Below are positions 1 to 12,340 of a stretch of DNA of 64,000 nt, piece after piece. The stretch lies in NCBI RefSeq assembly GCF_024385575.1, contig NZ_JANFMV010000001.1, forward strand, positions 2,509,681 to 2,573,680. Reading direction: 5' to 3'. The notes beneath the pieces were generated by a model. That model saw only the letters and a program-made list of their open reading frames with translations, was not told the DNA's origin and did no database searches. Source of the stretch: Rhizobium sp. NRK18. Lineage in GTDB: Bacteria > Pseudomonadota > Alphaproteobacteria > Rhizobiales > Rhizobiaceae. The stretch's first letter is position 1; the number at the start of each line of letters is the position of its first letter. The position numbers were made by a program, and so were the translations under genes.

Positions 1-44
1 CAGACGTCACCCATTATACTTCGACGGAATCGCCTTGCCGGCTA

Positions 45-1415
45 TCAGGCAGCCTCGACCACGCGATTGCGGCCGCTGTTCTTTGCAGTGTACAGCGCCT
101 GGTCGGCAAGTTTCAGCAGTTCTTCCGGACCGGAGAGCGACGCCGACGTGGTGGAAATGCCCACCGATGCCGTAACGCTGACTTCCTCATCACGGCTTCT
201 GATGGTGAAGGGCTTGCTTTCGACCGCCTGGCGCAGCCGCTCGGCAACGAGCGCCGCCACATCGCGCGGCGTGTCCGGCATGACGATGACAAATTCCTCG
301 CCGCCGTAGCGGCAGGCGAGATCGGCGCCGCGTACCGCCGAGCGGATGCGGGATGCGAACTCCTTCAGAACCTCGTCGCCGGCATCGTGGCCGTAGGTAT
401 CGTTGACCATCTTGAAGCGGTCGATGTCCGTGATGCAGAGCGACATCGGGCGTCCGCGCACCAGCGCACGGTTGAACAGCACCTTCAGATGGCTGTCGAG
501 GTAACGGCGGTTGCTGAGACCGGTCAGCCCGTCCGTCACGGCCAGCTCGATGCTCTGCGTGACGTTGGCGCGCAGGCGGTCGTTATAACGCTTGCGGCGG
601 ATCTGGGTGAGGCTGCGGGCCACCAACTCATTAGGATCGACCGGACGGATGATGTAGTCGTTCACGCCGAGTTCGAGAGCCCGGATGATCATCTGCTCAT
701 CGCCCTGCTCCGTGACGATCAGCAGCGGGATCATGCGGGTGCGCTCCAGCGAGCGCAGCTGCGAGCACAGGCGAAGCGGATCGTAGTCGTCAAAATTGGA
801 ATTGACGATGATCAGGTCGAAGCTGTTTTCGGCCGCCTCGAACAGTGCCGCCTGCGGATCCGACATGGAATGGACCTCGGCGATCGGCTGCAGGGTGCGG
901 ACCAGCCGCTCCTGAGAGCTACCGCGGCCGTCGACCACCATGATGCTGCCCTTGTCCTCCAGCTGTCCGTCGCCGGCCCTGAGGACATCGGCAATGCCGA
1001 CATGCTTGGCGGTCTCGGCGCGGGCGCGCAGTTCGTCGGTCAGCGTCTTCAGGCGCACGAGGCTCTTGACGCGGGAGATCAGCTGCAGGTCGTTGACGGG
1101 CTTGGTCAGGAAATCGTCGGCACCGGCCTTCAGGCCACGCACGCGATCTTCCGGCTGATCCAGTGCCGTGACCATGACGACGGGAATATGCGCGGTCTTC
1201 GGGTTCGCCTTCAGCCGTTCGCAGACTTCGAAGCCGTTGATGCCAGGCATCATGACGTCCAGCAGGATGACATCGACATGCGTGCGGTCGCAGATCTCAA
1301 GCGCCGTCATGCCGTCTTCGGCGGTCAGCACCTCGAAGTATTCCGCGACCAGCCGCGCTTCGAGCAGCTTCACGTTCGCCGGGATATCGTCAACAACCAG
1401 AATTCGTGCCGTCAT
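45..1415 (-). CDS. pleD: PleD-type response regulator diguanylate cyclase (REC-REC-GGDEF)
   Basis: A 456-residue cytosolic protein that makes c-di-GMP from two GTP when its receiver is phosphorylated. The first receiver domain (about 1-120) has the acidic pair DD9-10, the phosphoacceptor Asp53 in LLDVMMPG and the lysine of LTKPV. A second, degenerate receiver follows (about 155-275). The GGDEF domain (about 295-450) carries RYGGEEF, and RGAD just upstream is an intact RxxD inhibitory site. The gene follows divK by 33 nt on the same strand, the usual alphaproteobacterial divK-pleD arrangement that links c-di-GMP to polar development and the cell cycle. Length and domain order match Caulobacter PleD. 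Confidence 0.96.
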   Translation of the reverse strand: MTARILVVDDIPANVKLLEARLVAEYFEVLTAEDGMTALEICDRTHVDVILLDVMMPGINGFEVCERLKANPKTAHIPVVMVTALDQPEDRVRGLKAGADDFLTKPVNDLQLISRVKSLVRLKTLTDELRARAETAKHVGIADVLRAGDGQLEDKGSIMVVDGRGSSQERLVRTLQPIAEVHSMSDPQAALFEAAENSFDLIIVNSNFDDYDPLRLCSQLRSLERTRMIPLLIVTEQGDEQMIIRALELGVNDYIIRPVDPNELVARSLTQIRRKRYNDRLRANVTQSIELAVTDGLTGLSNRRYLDSHLKVLFNRALVRGRPMSLCITDIDRFKMVNDTYGHDAGDEVLKEFASRIRSAVRGADLACRYGGEEFVIVMPDTPRDVAALVAERLRQAVESKPFTIRSRDEEVSVTASVGISTTSASLSGPEELLKLADQALYTAKNSGRNRVVEAA

Positions 1416-1448
1416 CTTCGCCTTCCAGCCCCTATTGCCGCGCGATCG

Positions 1449-1820
1449 TCATGCGTCGCCGAGATAGGTCTTGATCGTTTCGAGGAACCTCGGAACGGAA
1501 ATCGGTTTGGAGATATATGCTTCACAGCCACCCTGTCGGATGCGCTCCTCATCGCCCTTCATGGCGAAGGCGGTGACCGCAATCACCGGAATCACATGCA
1601 GCTCGTCATCTTCCTTCAGCCACTTCGTGACTTCAAGCCCGGAAACCTCCGGCAACTGAATGTCCATGAGAATGAGGTCCGGCCGATGTTCGCGAGCAAG
1701 ATCAAGGGCTTCCATGCCATTGCGGGTCTGGATCGTCTCGTATCCCGAAGCTTCAATCAGATCCTTGAAGAGCTTCATGTTGAGCTCGTTGTCTTCTACG
1801 ATCATAACCTTCTTCGGCAT
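1449..1820 (-). CDS. divK: Single-domain response regulator DivK
   Basis: This 123-residue protein is one receiver domain with no output domain. Acidic residues ED9-10, phosphoacceptor Asp53 ([13 protein letters not shown]), the T/S switch in VTAFAMKG and the KP lysine (ISKPISV) are all present. In Caulobacter and rhizobia DivK is phosphorylated by DivJ and PleC and controls CtrA through DivL-CckA. The start is the ATG of [10 protein letters not shown] at 1818-1820, because the family begins there; the open frame continues further upstream but that part resembles no protein. It is the first gene of a divK-pleD pair and diverges from the DUF3572 gene. Confidence 0.96.
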   Translation of the reverse strand: MPKKVMIVEDNELNMKLFKDLIEASGYETIQTRNGMEALDLAREHRPDLILMDIQLPEVSGLEVTKWLKEDDELHVIPVIAVTAFAMKGDEERIRQGGCEAYISKPISVPRFLETIKTYLGDA

Positions 1821-1947
1821 TCCAAGTGTCCTCTGCCCCTGTCGGGAGGTACCGTGAACAATCTGCCACTCACGGCGCTGTTCTCCGGCCCCTGAATTTG
1901 CGATGTTAGTTTGATTTGGTTGAGAAATAGGTAACTCGGAAATAGAA

Positions 1948-2250
1948 ATGAAGAATGATTCCAAAGTCTCCGCCGACCCGCAGGAAACCGCCATCGCGGT
2001 ACTGTCCTGGCTGGCGGCCCAGCCCGATATGCTTGGACGCTTCCTTGCGCTCTCCGGCATGAGGGCCGACCAGCTGCGCGAAGCGGCGGCCAAGCCCGGC
2101 TTCTTCGCCGCCCTGATCGAGTTCCTGATGAACCACGAGCCCAGCCTGATGGCCTTCTGCAGCGAAACAGGCACACGTCCGGAAGCCGTCGTGGCCGCGG
2201 CCAGAGCCTTCGGCGCGGATTCCGGCGCCTGGGGCGATTTCCAGCCGTGA
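1948..2250 (+). CDS. DUF3572 family protein
   Basis: A 100-residue, mostly helical small protein. The pattern [21 protein letters not shown] followed by a phrase of the [11 protein letters not shown] type is typical of DUF3572, a family of unknown function found next to divK in rhizobia. It has no signal peptide or membrane helix and no visible catalytic motif. Its stop codon overlaps the GTG start of the next gene (GTGA, 2247-2250), so the two are translationally coupled. A GGAAA stretch lies a few bases before the ATG. The function is unknown. Confidence 0.85.
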   Translation: MKNDSKVSADPQETAIAVLSWLAAQPDMLGRFLALSGMRADQLREAAAKPGFFAALIEFLMNHEPSLMAFCSETGTRPEAVVAAARAFGADSGAWGDFQP

Positions 2251-2918
2251 CGCTTGTCGCCGACCCGGACGACATCCGGCTTTCCGACCGGCCGCTGATC
2301 GTCAGCGACATCGACGATGTCGTGCTGCAGTTCATCGACCCGTTCAATCTCTATCTCGAAAGCCTCGGCCACCGCCATCTCCCCCGTTCCTTCCGCCTGC
2401 ACGGCAATATCGTCTCGATTGCCGACGGCAGCGTCCTCGATGACGCGCGGGTGAGCGCGCTCATCCAGGATTTCTACCGGCTGCAGCATGACTGGCAGCG
2501 TCCGTTCGAAACCGCCTGCGAAACGCTGCAATCCCTCGCTAAGGCTGCCGATATCGTCTTCCTGACCGCGATGCCGCCGGTCTATGCCGCCACACGGCGC
2601 GCGCTGCTCGACCGATTCGGCCTGACCTTTCCGATGATCGCCACCGAGACGGCGAAGGGACCGGTCGTCGAGCGGCTGCATGGCGGCCGCGACCAGCCCG
2701 TCGTCTTTCTCGACGACATGGCGCGCAACCTCGCCTCCGTGGCCGAGCGCGTGCCCGAATGTCTGCTCATTCATCTGAAGCCTCCGGCAGCGGTCTTCGC
2801 ATTCGCCCCTCCCGCCGGCGACGGCGTGGTTCCTGCCCGGGACTGGGCGGAGGCCGAGGCCATCATCCGTTCCCATTTCCACTTGCGGCAAGCGCGTTGC
2901 CAGCCGGAGAAAAACTGA
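2247..2918 (+). CDS. HAD-superfamily-like hydrolase, substrate unknown
   Basis: This 223-residue protein has a HAD-like motif series. Motif I is SDIDDVV near residue 19 (DxDxV), motif II is the T of FLTAMP, a lysine (KGPVVE) fits motif III, and motif IV is [11 protein letters not shown] helical cap-like region lies between motifs I and II. The start is GTG at 2247, chosen because it overlaps the DUF3572 stop by 4 nt. The last 56 bases overlap the 3' end of the convergent acetyltransferase gene. Orthologues beside divK and DUF3572 are usually annotated as hypothetical, and no substrate can be inferred. Confidence 0.78.
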   Translation: MTLVADPDDIRLSDRPLIVSDIDDVVLQFIDPFNLYLESLGHRHLPRSFRLHGNIVSIADGSVLDDARVSALIQDFYRLQHDWQRPFETACETLQSLAKAADIVFLTAMPPVYAATRRALLDRFGLTFPMIATETAKGPVVERLHGGRDQPVVFLDDMARNLASVAERVPECLLIHLKPPAAVFAFAPPAGDGVVPARDWAEAEAIIRSHFHLRQARCQPEKN

Positions 2919-3492
2919 GCCGCATCAACGGCCTGCCCTCCTTGCGTAAAGCGACTTCGGCAAAACCGGCAGCGTCGAAGATCCTTTTCGAACCGACATA
3001 GAGGCCAACGGATTTCGACTGCTTGGTGCGCTCTATCGGGCAGGCTTCCAGGTGTCGCGCACCGTTCTCTCTGGCAAAGGCGATCGCCTCCTCCAGCATC
3101 CAGTGGCTGAGCCCATGACCACGCTGGCGCGAGGCCATGAAAAAGCAGCTGACGGCCCATATGCCGGGATCAGCGGCATCCCCCTCCTCCAGCGGTCTCG
3201 AAACGGTGCGCGGGCTGTTCCATTGCGGCAGTTCCGAGCGCGGACAGACCTGCACCCAGGCGACCGGCTCACCATCAAGATAGCCGAGAAGGCCCGGCGG
3301 CGGGCCGGCCTCGACCCGCGCCCGCATGAAATCCTTCTTGGCGTCGGCGTCGTATGACTTGCGCTGCGACGACGGTATGCGGAAATAGGTGCACCAGCAC
3401 CCGTAGCAGGCGCCCTGCGGGCCGAAGAGGCGCTCGAAATCCGGCCATCGGTCCGCCGTCAGCGGATGCGCCACCCTCGTTCTGCCGGTCAT
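2863..3492 (-). CDS. GNAT family N-acetyltransferase
   Basis: A 209-residue GNAT-fold protein. The beta4/alpha3 region is [20 protein letters not shown], where RQRGHG corresponds to the acetyl-CoA pyrophosphate loop (Q/RxxGxG/A). A Cys-rich stretch ([10 protein letters not shown]) near residue 30 is typical of the rhizobial subgroup. The ATG at 3490-3492 is preferred over the one 6 nt upstream because AAGG sits at a good distance from it and directly abuts the first. The gene diverges from dinB, and its 3' end overlaps the HAD-like gene by 56 nt. The acceptor substrate is unknown. Confidence 0.85.
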   Translation of the reverse strand: MTGRTRVAHPLTADRWPDFERLFGPQGACYGCWCTYFRIPSSQRKSYDADAKKDFMRARVEAGPPPGLLGYLDGEPVAWVQVCPRSELPQWNSPRTVSRPLEEGDAADPGIWAVSCFFMASRQRGHGLSHWMLEEAIAFARENGARHLEACPIERTKQSKSVGLYVGSKRIFDAAGFAEVALRKEGRPLMRLSFSPAGNALAASGNGNG

Positions 3493-3581
3493 TGGCATCC
3501 TTATCCCCCCGAAAGCAGCCCTTGAGACTCGCGAGCTTACGGCGTAACTTAAGGATGTTCAACATTTGTTCTATTTGGATG

Positions 3582-4883
3582 ATGCAGGCGCAAGAGTATC
3601 CAGGTTTCTGCCGCGACTGCCTGACCGGCCTTCCTGCCGGGCGGAAGCGTTGCCATGCCTGCGGCAGCCCGAGGCTCGTGTATCATCCGGAGATCAACCG
3701 GCTTTCGCTTGCCCATATCGATTGCGACGCGTTCTACGCGTCGGTGGAAAAGCGTGACAATCCGGAGCTCGCCGACAAGCCGGTGATCATCGGCGGCGGC
3801 AAGCGCGGCGTGGTCTCCACCGCCTGCTACATTGCCCGCATCCACGGCGTGCGCTCCGCCATGCCGATGTTCAAGGCGCTGGAGGCCTGTCCGAGTGCCG
3901 TCGTCATCCGGCCCGACATGGAGAAATACAGCCGGGTCGGCAAGGAAATCCGCCAGATGATGCTGGACCTGACGCCGCTGGTGCAGCCGATCTCCATCGA
4001 CGAGGCCTTTCTCGATCTGGCTGGCACCGAACGGCTGCACCACGATCCGGCTGCGCGCACATTGGCGAAATTTGCCAAGCGCGTGGAGAAAGAGATCGGC
4101 ATCACCGTGTCCGTCGGCCTCTCCTACTGCAAGTTCCTCGCCAAGGTGGCGTCCGATCTGCAGAAGCCGCGCGGCTTTTCGGTCATCGGACAGGCAGAGG
4201 CGGTCGAATTCCTCGCCCCGCGTCCGGTCACGACCATCTGGGGCGTCGGCAAGGCCTTTGCGGCGACGCTGGAGAAGGACGGCATACGCACGGTGGGGCA
4301 ATTGCAGCCGATGGAGGAGAACGAGCTGATGCGCCGCTATGGCGTCATCGGGCAGCGGCTCTATCGCCTGTCGCGCGGCATCGACAACCGCAAGGTGCAT
4401 CTTAACGAGGGCGCCAAGAGCGTTTCCTCCGAAACTACCTTTTTCGAAGACGTCTCCTCCTTCGACGAGCTGGTCCCGATCCTGCGGCGGCTGTCGGAAA
4501 GCGTTGCCTGGCGGCTGAAGACCGGCGAGATCGCCGGGCGGACGGTGGTGCTCAAGCTGAAGACGGCCGATTTCAAGCTGCGCACCCGCAACCGGCAGCT
4601 GGAAGATCCGACACAGCTTGCCGACCGGATTTTCCGCACCGGCCTCGGTCTTCTCGAAAAGGAGACGGACGGCACGCGTTTCCGCCTGATCGGCATCGGC
4701 GTCAGCGACCTCTCCGACGCGGAACGGGCCGACCCGCCGGACCTGATCGACGTTCAGTCGACACGGCGGGCCAAGGCGGAGGCGGCCATGGACAAGCTCC
4801 GCGCGAAATTCGGCAAGGCAACAGTGGAGACCGGCTATACGTTCGGAAGCGGCAAGAGCCCCGGCGACGGACGCCAGAAGTAG
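3582..4883 (+). CDS. dinB: DNA polymerase IV (Y-family, translesion) with N-terminal zinc-ribbon-like extension
   Basis: This about 433-residue Y-family polymerase performs error-prone bypass synthesis. The catalytic acidic residues are in [14 protein letters not shown] (about residue 47) and SIDEAFLDL, followed by thumb helix-hairpin-helix ([16 protein letters not shown]) and little-finger domains. Before the palm there is an extension with C10xxC13 and C24xxC27, which looks like a metal-binding ribbon and is common in rhizobial homologues. The start is uncertain: ATGs at 3555, 3579 and 3582 are all in frame and none has an ideal ribosome site. The downstream ATG at 3582 is chosen provisionally. 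Confidence 0.93.
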   Translation: MQAQEYPGFCRDCLTGLPAGRKRCHACGSPRLVYHPEINRLSLAHIDCDAFYASVEKRDNPELADKPVIIGGGKRGVVSTACYIARIHGVRSAMPMFKALEACPSAVVIRPDMEKYSRVGKEIRQMMLDLTPLVQPISIDEAFLDLAGTERLHHDPAARTLAKFAKRVEKEIGITVSVGLSYCKFLAKVASDLQKPRGFSVIGQAEAVEFLAPRPVTTIWGVGKAFAATLEKDGIRTVGQLQPMEENELMRRYGVIGQRLYRLSRGIDNRKVHLNEGAKSVSSETTFFEDVSSFDELVPILRRLSESVAWRLKTGEIAGRTVVLKLKTADFKLRTRNRQLEDPTQLADRIFRTGLGLLEKETDGTRFRLIGIGVSDLSDAERADPPDLIDVQSTRRAKAEAAMDKLRAKFGKATVETGYTFGSGKSPGDGRQK

Positions 4884-5026
4884 CTCATCAATTTACGTAA
4901 AATTTACCTCAATTGCGGGATTTCCGGCCATTTGCGCTGCAAAGGCCTCCGCAGGGCATGCGCGGTTGAACTTTCTTAAACCACCACTCCTACGCTTGAT
5001 CCGATCCCGAATAGAGGTTCCTGTTC

Positions 5027-6286
5027 ATGCGTCTGTCTCTTGCGGTCGTCGCCGGCCTTCTTGCCGCCGCCACATCCCTTTACTCCCCCGCTTTCGCGGG
5101 CGAAAACTCCGTGCTGCAGATCATCGTTTCGAAGGAAACGCAGAGCCTGACCGTTTACGAGAACGGCAAGCCGGTCGCCACGTCGAACGTCTCCACCGGC
5201 AAGGCCGGCCACACCACGCCGGCGGGCATTTTCTCGATCCTCGAAAAGCAGAAGTTCCATCGCTCCAATCTCTATGACGACGCGCCGATGCCCTTCATGC
5301 AGCGCATCACATGGTCGGGTGTCGCCCTGCACGAATCGAACCATGTGCCGCGTTATCCGGCTTCGCATGGCTGCGTGCGCATGCCGCGCGCCTTCGCCAA
5401 GGAACTCTACGGCATGACCGCCCGTGGCACGCATGTGATCATCTCGGAGGCGCCGGTCACGCCCGCGCCGATCAGCCATCCGGTTCTCTTCAACCTCGAC
5501 CGGCCGGTGCAGATGCTGTCCGACGCGACGCTGCGCCCGACCGTCTCGCTGGACGGAAAGGCTCCCGTCGAAGTCGCCATGAACGGTCCGGTGACCGGCT
5601 CGCTGCCGAAGCCGGAAACCGTCGCGTCGCCCCTGCCCGACGTGGCGCCGCTGCGGATCCTCATCACCTGGCGCAGCAAGGCCGACGACACGCGCGACGC
5701 GCAGGCGCTGCTGTCCGAACTCGGATATGATGTCGGCCTGCCGGACGGGCTGATCGGGCGGAAGACCGTGGACGCCGTCAACCAGTTCAAGACGGCCCAT
5801 CAGATCGGACCGCAGCCGGAACTGCTCTCCGACGCCGTACTCAAGGCGCTCTATGAGGCCGCCGGCAAACAGGCGCCGCCGCGCGGGCAGATCATCGCCC
5901 GGCAGAACTTTGCCGAAGTCTTTTCCGCCCCCATCGACATTCGCGACCCCGAGATGGCGCTCGGCACGCATTTCTTCGAAGTGATCGGCGTCGACCCGGC
6001 CAATGGCGCGGCGGAATGGAACGCTTTGACACTGCCAAATCATCTGCCGGAAAAGACGATGAAGCGGCTCGGACTTCAGAGCGAAGCCGACGCATCGGCA
6101 CCGGACGCCGCAAAGCGAATGCTCGACCGGATCAGCATTCCGGACGACATCCGCGAGAAGATCGCGGCGATGGTCGTGCCGGGCCTGTCGCTGACCATTG
6201 CCGATACCGGCTATGAGATGAACACGGGTCCCGGCACGGATTTCGTCACGACGGTGCGCCAGTCGCCAGCGTCCAAGGGCGGTTGA
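5027..6286 (+). CDS. Periplasmic L,D-transpeptidase (YkuD) with peptidoglycan-binding domain
   Basis: A 419-residue exported protein with an N-terminal signal peptide (MRLSLAVVAGLLAAATSL, cleavage near AFA). The YkuD catalytic domain (about 30-145) has the conserved SHGCVRM, with His114 and nucleophile Cys116. A peptidoglycan-binding-like domain (about 215-280, LLSELGYDVGLPDGLIGRKT) follows, then a C-terminal region near residues 385-415 that could be SH3-like. Such enzymes form 3-3 cross-links in peptidoglycan or anchor proteins to it, which matters in rhizobial polar growth. GAGG precedes the ATG by about 8 nt. The gene stands alone. Confidence 0.92.
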   Translation: MRLSLAVVAGLLAAATSLYSPAFAGENSVLQIIVSKETQSLTVYENGKPVATSNVSTGKAGHTTPAGIFSILEKQKFHRSNLYDDAPMPFMQRITWSGVALHESNHVPRYPASHGCVRMPRAFAKELYGMTARGTHVIISEAPVTPAPISHPVLFNLDRPVQMLSDATLRPTVSLDGKAPVEVAMNGPVTGSLPKPETVASPLPDVAPLRILITWRSKADDTRDAQALLSELGYDVGLPDGLIGRKTVDAVNQFKTAHQIGPQPELLSDAVLKALYEAAGKQAPPRGQIIARQNFAEVFSAPIDIRDPEMALGTHFFEVIGVDPANGAAEWNALTLPNHLPEKTMKRLGLQSEADASAPDAAKRMLDRISIPDDIREKIAAMVVPGLSLTIADTGYEMNTGPGTDFVTTVRQSPASKGG

Positions 6287-6428
6287 TCTCCCCCGGCGGA
6301 ATTTCACAGAAGACCGGCGACAACCGCTAGCTGTTGCAAAAAGGTCCCCCGGCGGCAATTCCGTAAGCATGCCTTAAAATTGCGGCTTTGAAAGCGGCTT
6401 GGTCGTATTATGATCAGCCTTGGACTCG

Positions 6429-6448
6429 CCGGTCGTGCAGACGACCGG
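6429..6448. repeat. Perfect 8-bp inverted repeat in the leader of the MFS gene
   Basis: CCGGTCGT and its exact reverse complement ACGACCGG are separated by GCAG, about 85 bases before the MFS start. It could be a repressor operator or a leader hairpin. A TATTAT sequence at 6406-6411 could be the -10 of a promoter, but no convincing -35 is seen. The rest of 6287-6533 shows nothing recognisable. Confidence 0.4.
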
Positions 6449-6533
6449 ACCGGAGTGGCCTGGATAAAACTCCCTCCTCATTCCGCCGTCTTCTCGCTTC
6501 CTTGCCTTCGCATTTTTAAGAAGAACTGCCGTC

Positions 6534-7715
6534 ATGCCCTCCGTATTTGGCCGTCAGCCGATACTGATCCTGCTAGCCATGCTGATCAGCTCGCTGTGCA
6601 ACTCCGCGATCATTCCCTTCATGGGCTATTTCATCGTGGAAGACCTGCACATGGCGCCCTGGGCGATCAGTGTCTACGCCATCACCGCCAGCCTGCTGAC
6701 CATGGCCTGCACGCGTTATTTCGGCGAGCGGATCGACCGCAGCATCCGGATCTTCCCGATGATGGTGATTTCGGCGGGCGGCATCGTTGTCTCCAGCGCG
6801 GTGCTGTCGATTTACCAGTCCTATGCGATCCTGCTGCTGATCTCGGCGCCCGGCATCGCCTTTTCGAGTGCCGGTGTTTCGTCGATGTTCATTTTCGGGC
6901 GGCTCTATGCCGAGCGCGAAGGCCTGCCGCTTGCCCGCTACAATGCGCTGATGCGATCCATGACCTCGACCGGCTGGATGTTCGGACCCGCCTGCTCCTT
7001 TCTGATCGCCGACCGTTTCGGCAGCGTCGCCGTCTTCCATTTCGTCTTTCTCCTGGCGCTTGCCGGCTGGGTGACCAGTTTCCTGGCGCTGCCGCGCGAC
7101 TTCATCACGTCTGCGGTTTCACGACCGCTGATCGGCGGCTGGAGGGCCTGGTTCGACAATGCGGCGCTCTGGGCGGCGGCGATCTTCTGTTTCCTGTTCT
7201 CGCTGTCGTCGACGCTCTGCAGTTCCACCCTGCCGCTCTATCTCACCCAGGAACTCGGCCTGCCGGCCTATACGCCGGGCCTTTCCTTCACGTTGAAATG
7301 CGCGGCCGAAATCATTGCCATTACGGGCTCGCCCGCATTGACGTCGATGATCGGCCGGCGCAATGCGCTGTTTCTGTCGAGCGGTGGCGGCTTTGCGGCG
7401 TATTTCCTCTACGCCATCACTTCTTCGGTCGAAATGATGATGGTGGCCGCCTTCGTCGAGGGGCTCTATTTCGGCATCTTCGCCGGCGTGGCGATCATGT
7501 TCGCGCAAGGGTTTGCACGCGGACGGCTGGGCCGGGCGACGTCGCTCTACATGAACAGCCTGTTCCTGGGCTCTATGACGGCAACGACCGGAATGGGGCT
7601 GATCGCCAGCCTGTTCGACTTCCGCAGCGTGCTCGCTGCCGCTAGCCTGGCGATGATGGGGGCGATGACGGTTCTCTATCTGACGCGGCGGCGTGATACG
7701 GAGGCGGAGACCTGA
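6534..7715 (+). CDS. MFS transporter, sugar-efflux (Set)-like
   Basis: A 393-residue inner-membrane protein with about 12 hydrophobic helices. Features of the Set efflux family include the N-terminal pattern ILLAMLISSLCNSAIIPF, the cytoplasmic FGERIDRS loop between helices 2 and 3, and RLGRATSLYMNSLFLGS in the C-terminal half. Set proteins export sugars or sugar-like compounds by proton antiport; the substrate here cannot be told. The ATG at 6534 gives the family-like N-terminus. The gene is monocistronic and converges on dnaE, and a GC-rich inverted repeat overlaps its stop. Confidence 0.82.
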   Translation: MPSVFGRQPILILLAMLISSLCNSAIIPFMGYFIVEDLHMAPWAISVYAITASLLTMACTRYFGERIDRSIRIFPMMVISAGGIVVSSAVLSIYQSYAILLLISAPGIAFSSAGVSSMFIFGRLYAEREGLPLARYNALMRSMTSTGWMFGPACSFLIADRFGSVAVFHFVFLLALAGWVTSFLALPRDFITSAVSRPLIGGWRAWFDNAALWAAAIFCFLFSLSSTLCSSTLPLYLTQELGLPAYTPGLSFTLKCAAEIIAITGSPALTSMIGRRNALFLSSGGGFAAYFLYAITSSVEMMMVAAFVEGLYFGIFAGVAIMFAQGFARGRLGRATSLYMNSLFLGSMTATTGMGLIASLFDFRSVLAAASLAMMGAMTVLYLTRRRDTEAET

Positions 7716-7730
7716 TAGCCTCCGCCTTTC
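7702..7730 (+). terminator. Possible weak terminator at the MFS stop codon
   Basis: AGGCGGA and TCCGCCT form a short stem across the stop codon and are followed by only TTTC. The poor T-run makes this weak. The rest of the 104-nt convergent gap to dnaE shows no better signal. Confidence 0.3.
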
Positions 7731-7819
7731 ACAATGTGATTCAAGCGCTTGAGGACCTGATTCAGAAACGGCGAGCAAGCCGCTGATTTCAGACTCAATT
7801 CCGGTGATCGCCCAACGGC

Positions 7820-11320
<3,501 letters not shown>

Positions 11321-11377
11321 GTCACCTTCCAGACGATTCTTTCAATCGCCGGATTGTCTGCCGGTGAGCGCCCGATG

Positions 11378-11406
11378 TCCACAACCGCGCGCCCGGATGA
11401 TGTCAA
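11378..11406 (-). promoter_or_regulatory. Candidate dnaE promoter
   Basis: On the minus strand a perfect TTGACA (-35; 11401-11406) is followed after 17 bases by TGTGGA (-10; 11378-11383), about 60 bases from the dnaE ATG. The -35 is good and the -10 is weak. It lies downstream of the small ORF at 11432-11518, so the ORF could be on its own transcript or on a longer dnaE transcript. Confidence 0.4.
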
Positions 11407-11431
11407 TTTCCAGAAGAGAATACGGCCCCGA

Positions 11432-11518
11432 TCAGACCGACATGACGATGGCGGCGAAGCCGGCCAGAAACACGGAAATCGATGCAAATGCTGCTACGTC
11501 TTTGATGAAGTATGACAT
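11432..11518 (-). CDS. 28-residue hydrophobic small protein, unannotated type
   Basis: The minus strand reads an ATG preceded by a near-consensus ribosome site (AAGGAGAGG, 3-4 bases from the ATG) and encodes 28 residues: MSYFIKDVAAFASISVFLAG then FAAIVMSV. A short amphipathic start with one Lys and one Asp is followed by a single helix of about 18 hydrophobic residues, so it would be a single-pass inner-membrane microprotein. The stop TGA is at 11432-11434. The strength of the ribosome site and the neat membrane-helix composition argue for translation. No family is recognised. It lies on the same strand as dnaE, 111 nt upstream. Confidence 0.6.
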   Translation of the reverse strand: MSYFIKDVAAFASISVFLAGFAAIVMSV

Positions 11519-11640
11519 TTCCCTCTCCTTTTCCTATCTGTTCTTTTTATGTTCTATTTTAGTTCTCACGTCAACACCCTTTTGCCACTTTTTTGGTTGT
11601 GCTTATCTGTGGCCGGAAACCTCTTGCTGCGGAGCCCATG

Positions 11641-12249
11641 ATGCGCCTTCAAAGTATCGCCCTCAGTCTTCTCCTCATCATCGGGACTGCCATCACGCCT
11701 GCGGCGGCTGCCGACCGGATCGTCGATGCGGCGGTCGGTGACTGGAACAAGGATGGGTTGAACGACCTCGCCGTCCTGTTTGTGCGTTCGGACGACGGGA
11801 CGGAGGAGAGTGATACGGGCGAGATCGGGATCGGCATCTACCTGCGCAATGGCGAGCGAGACCTGCTAGTGCCGGCGGCGATCGTTCCGGACAAGGTCTG
11901 GGGAAGTGCACCGGTGGGTGATGACGGCATCTATGGCCAGGAGCCTTCGATCAAGGCGACCGAGTCAGGCTCCATCACGGTCGCAACCCGTAACGACGCC
12001 ATCGGCCGGGACCGCTGGCAGCAGGTGCTCACCATCGCCTATCGCGACGGTGCGTTCGTCGTCGCGGGCTTCACCTATGACTACTACGACACGCTGGATC
12101 CCGACCGGAACGGGTCCTGCGACATCAATCTTCTTGCCGGCAAGGGCATGGTGGACGGCAAGCCGGAGAAAATGGAAGCCAAGCGCGTCACGCTGGAAGA
12201 CTGGGACGACGAAACAGGCCTGAAGGCCTGCGGGCTGGATCTGCAATAG
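11641..12249 (+). CDS. Secreted hypothetical protein with FG-GAP/VCBS-like segment
   Basis: A 202-residue protein with a clear signal peptide (SIALSLLLIIGTAITPAAA, cleaved before ADRIV). The mature N-terminus has DAAVGDWNKDGLNDLAVLF, which resembles one FG-GAP/VCBS calcium-binding loop (DxNxDGxxD); the rest is beta-rich and contains YDYYDTLDPDRNGSCD. Two Cys remain in the mature part (SCDINLL and KACGLDL) and could form a disulfide. ATGs at 11638 and 11641 are adjacent; 11641 is better spaced from GGAG at 11631-11634. It is probably periplasmic, of unknown function, and seems to be a single gene. Confidence 0.78.
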   Translation: MRLQSIALSLLLIIGTAITPAAAADRIVDAAVGDWNKDGLNDLAVLFVRSDDGTEESDTGEIGIGIYLRNGERDLLVPAAIVPDKVWGSAPVGDDGIYGQEPSIKATESGSITVATRNDAIGRDRWQQVLTIAYRDGAFVVAGFTYDYYDTLDPDRNGSCDINLLAGKGMVDGKPEKMEAKRVTLEDWDDETGLKACGLDLQ

Positions 12250-12340
12250 GAAAACTGGCCACGGATGTGCCCCTCCGTCGGTTTCAGAAACCGATTCCGG
12301 AAGTGTCCCTAACGCCTTGCCTCCACGCCGAAATCCGGCC

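Noticed and set aside
387..1895. 502-codon open frame on the + strand opposite pleD and divK
   Set aside because: It is antisense to two clear response regulators, its translation is rich in His/Arg/Asp with no domain, and long shadow frames are expected in GC-rich DNA.
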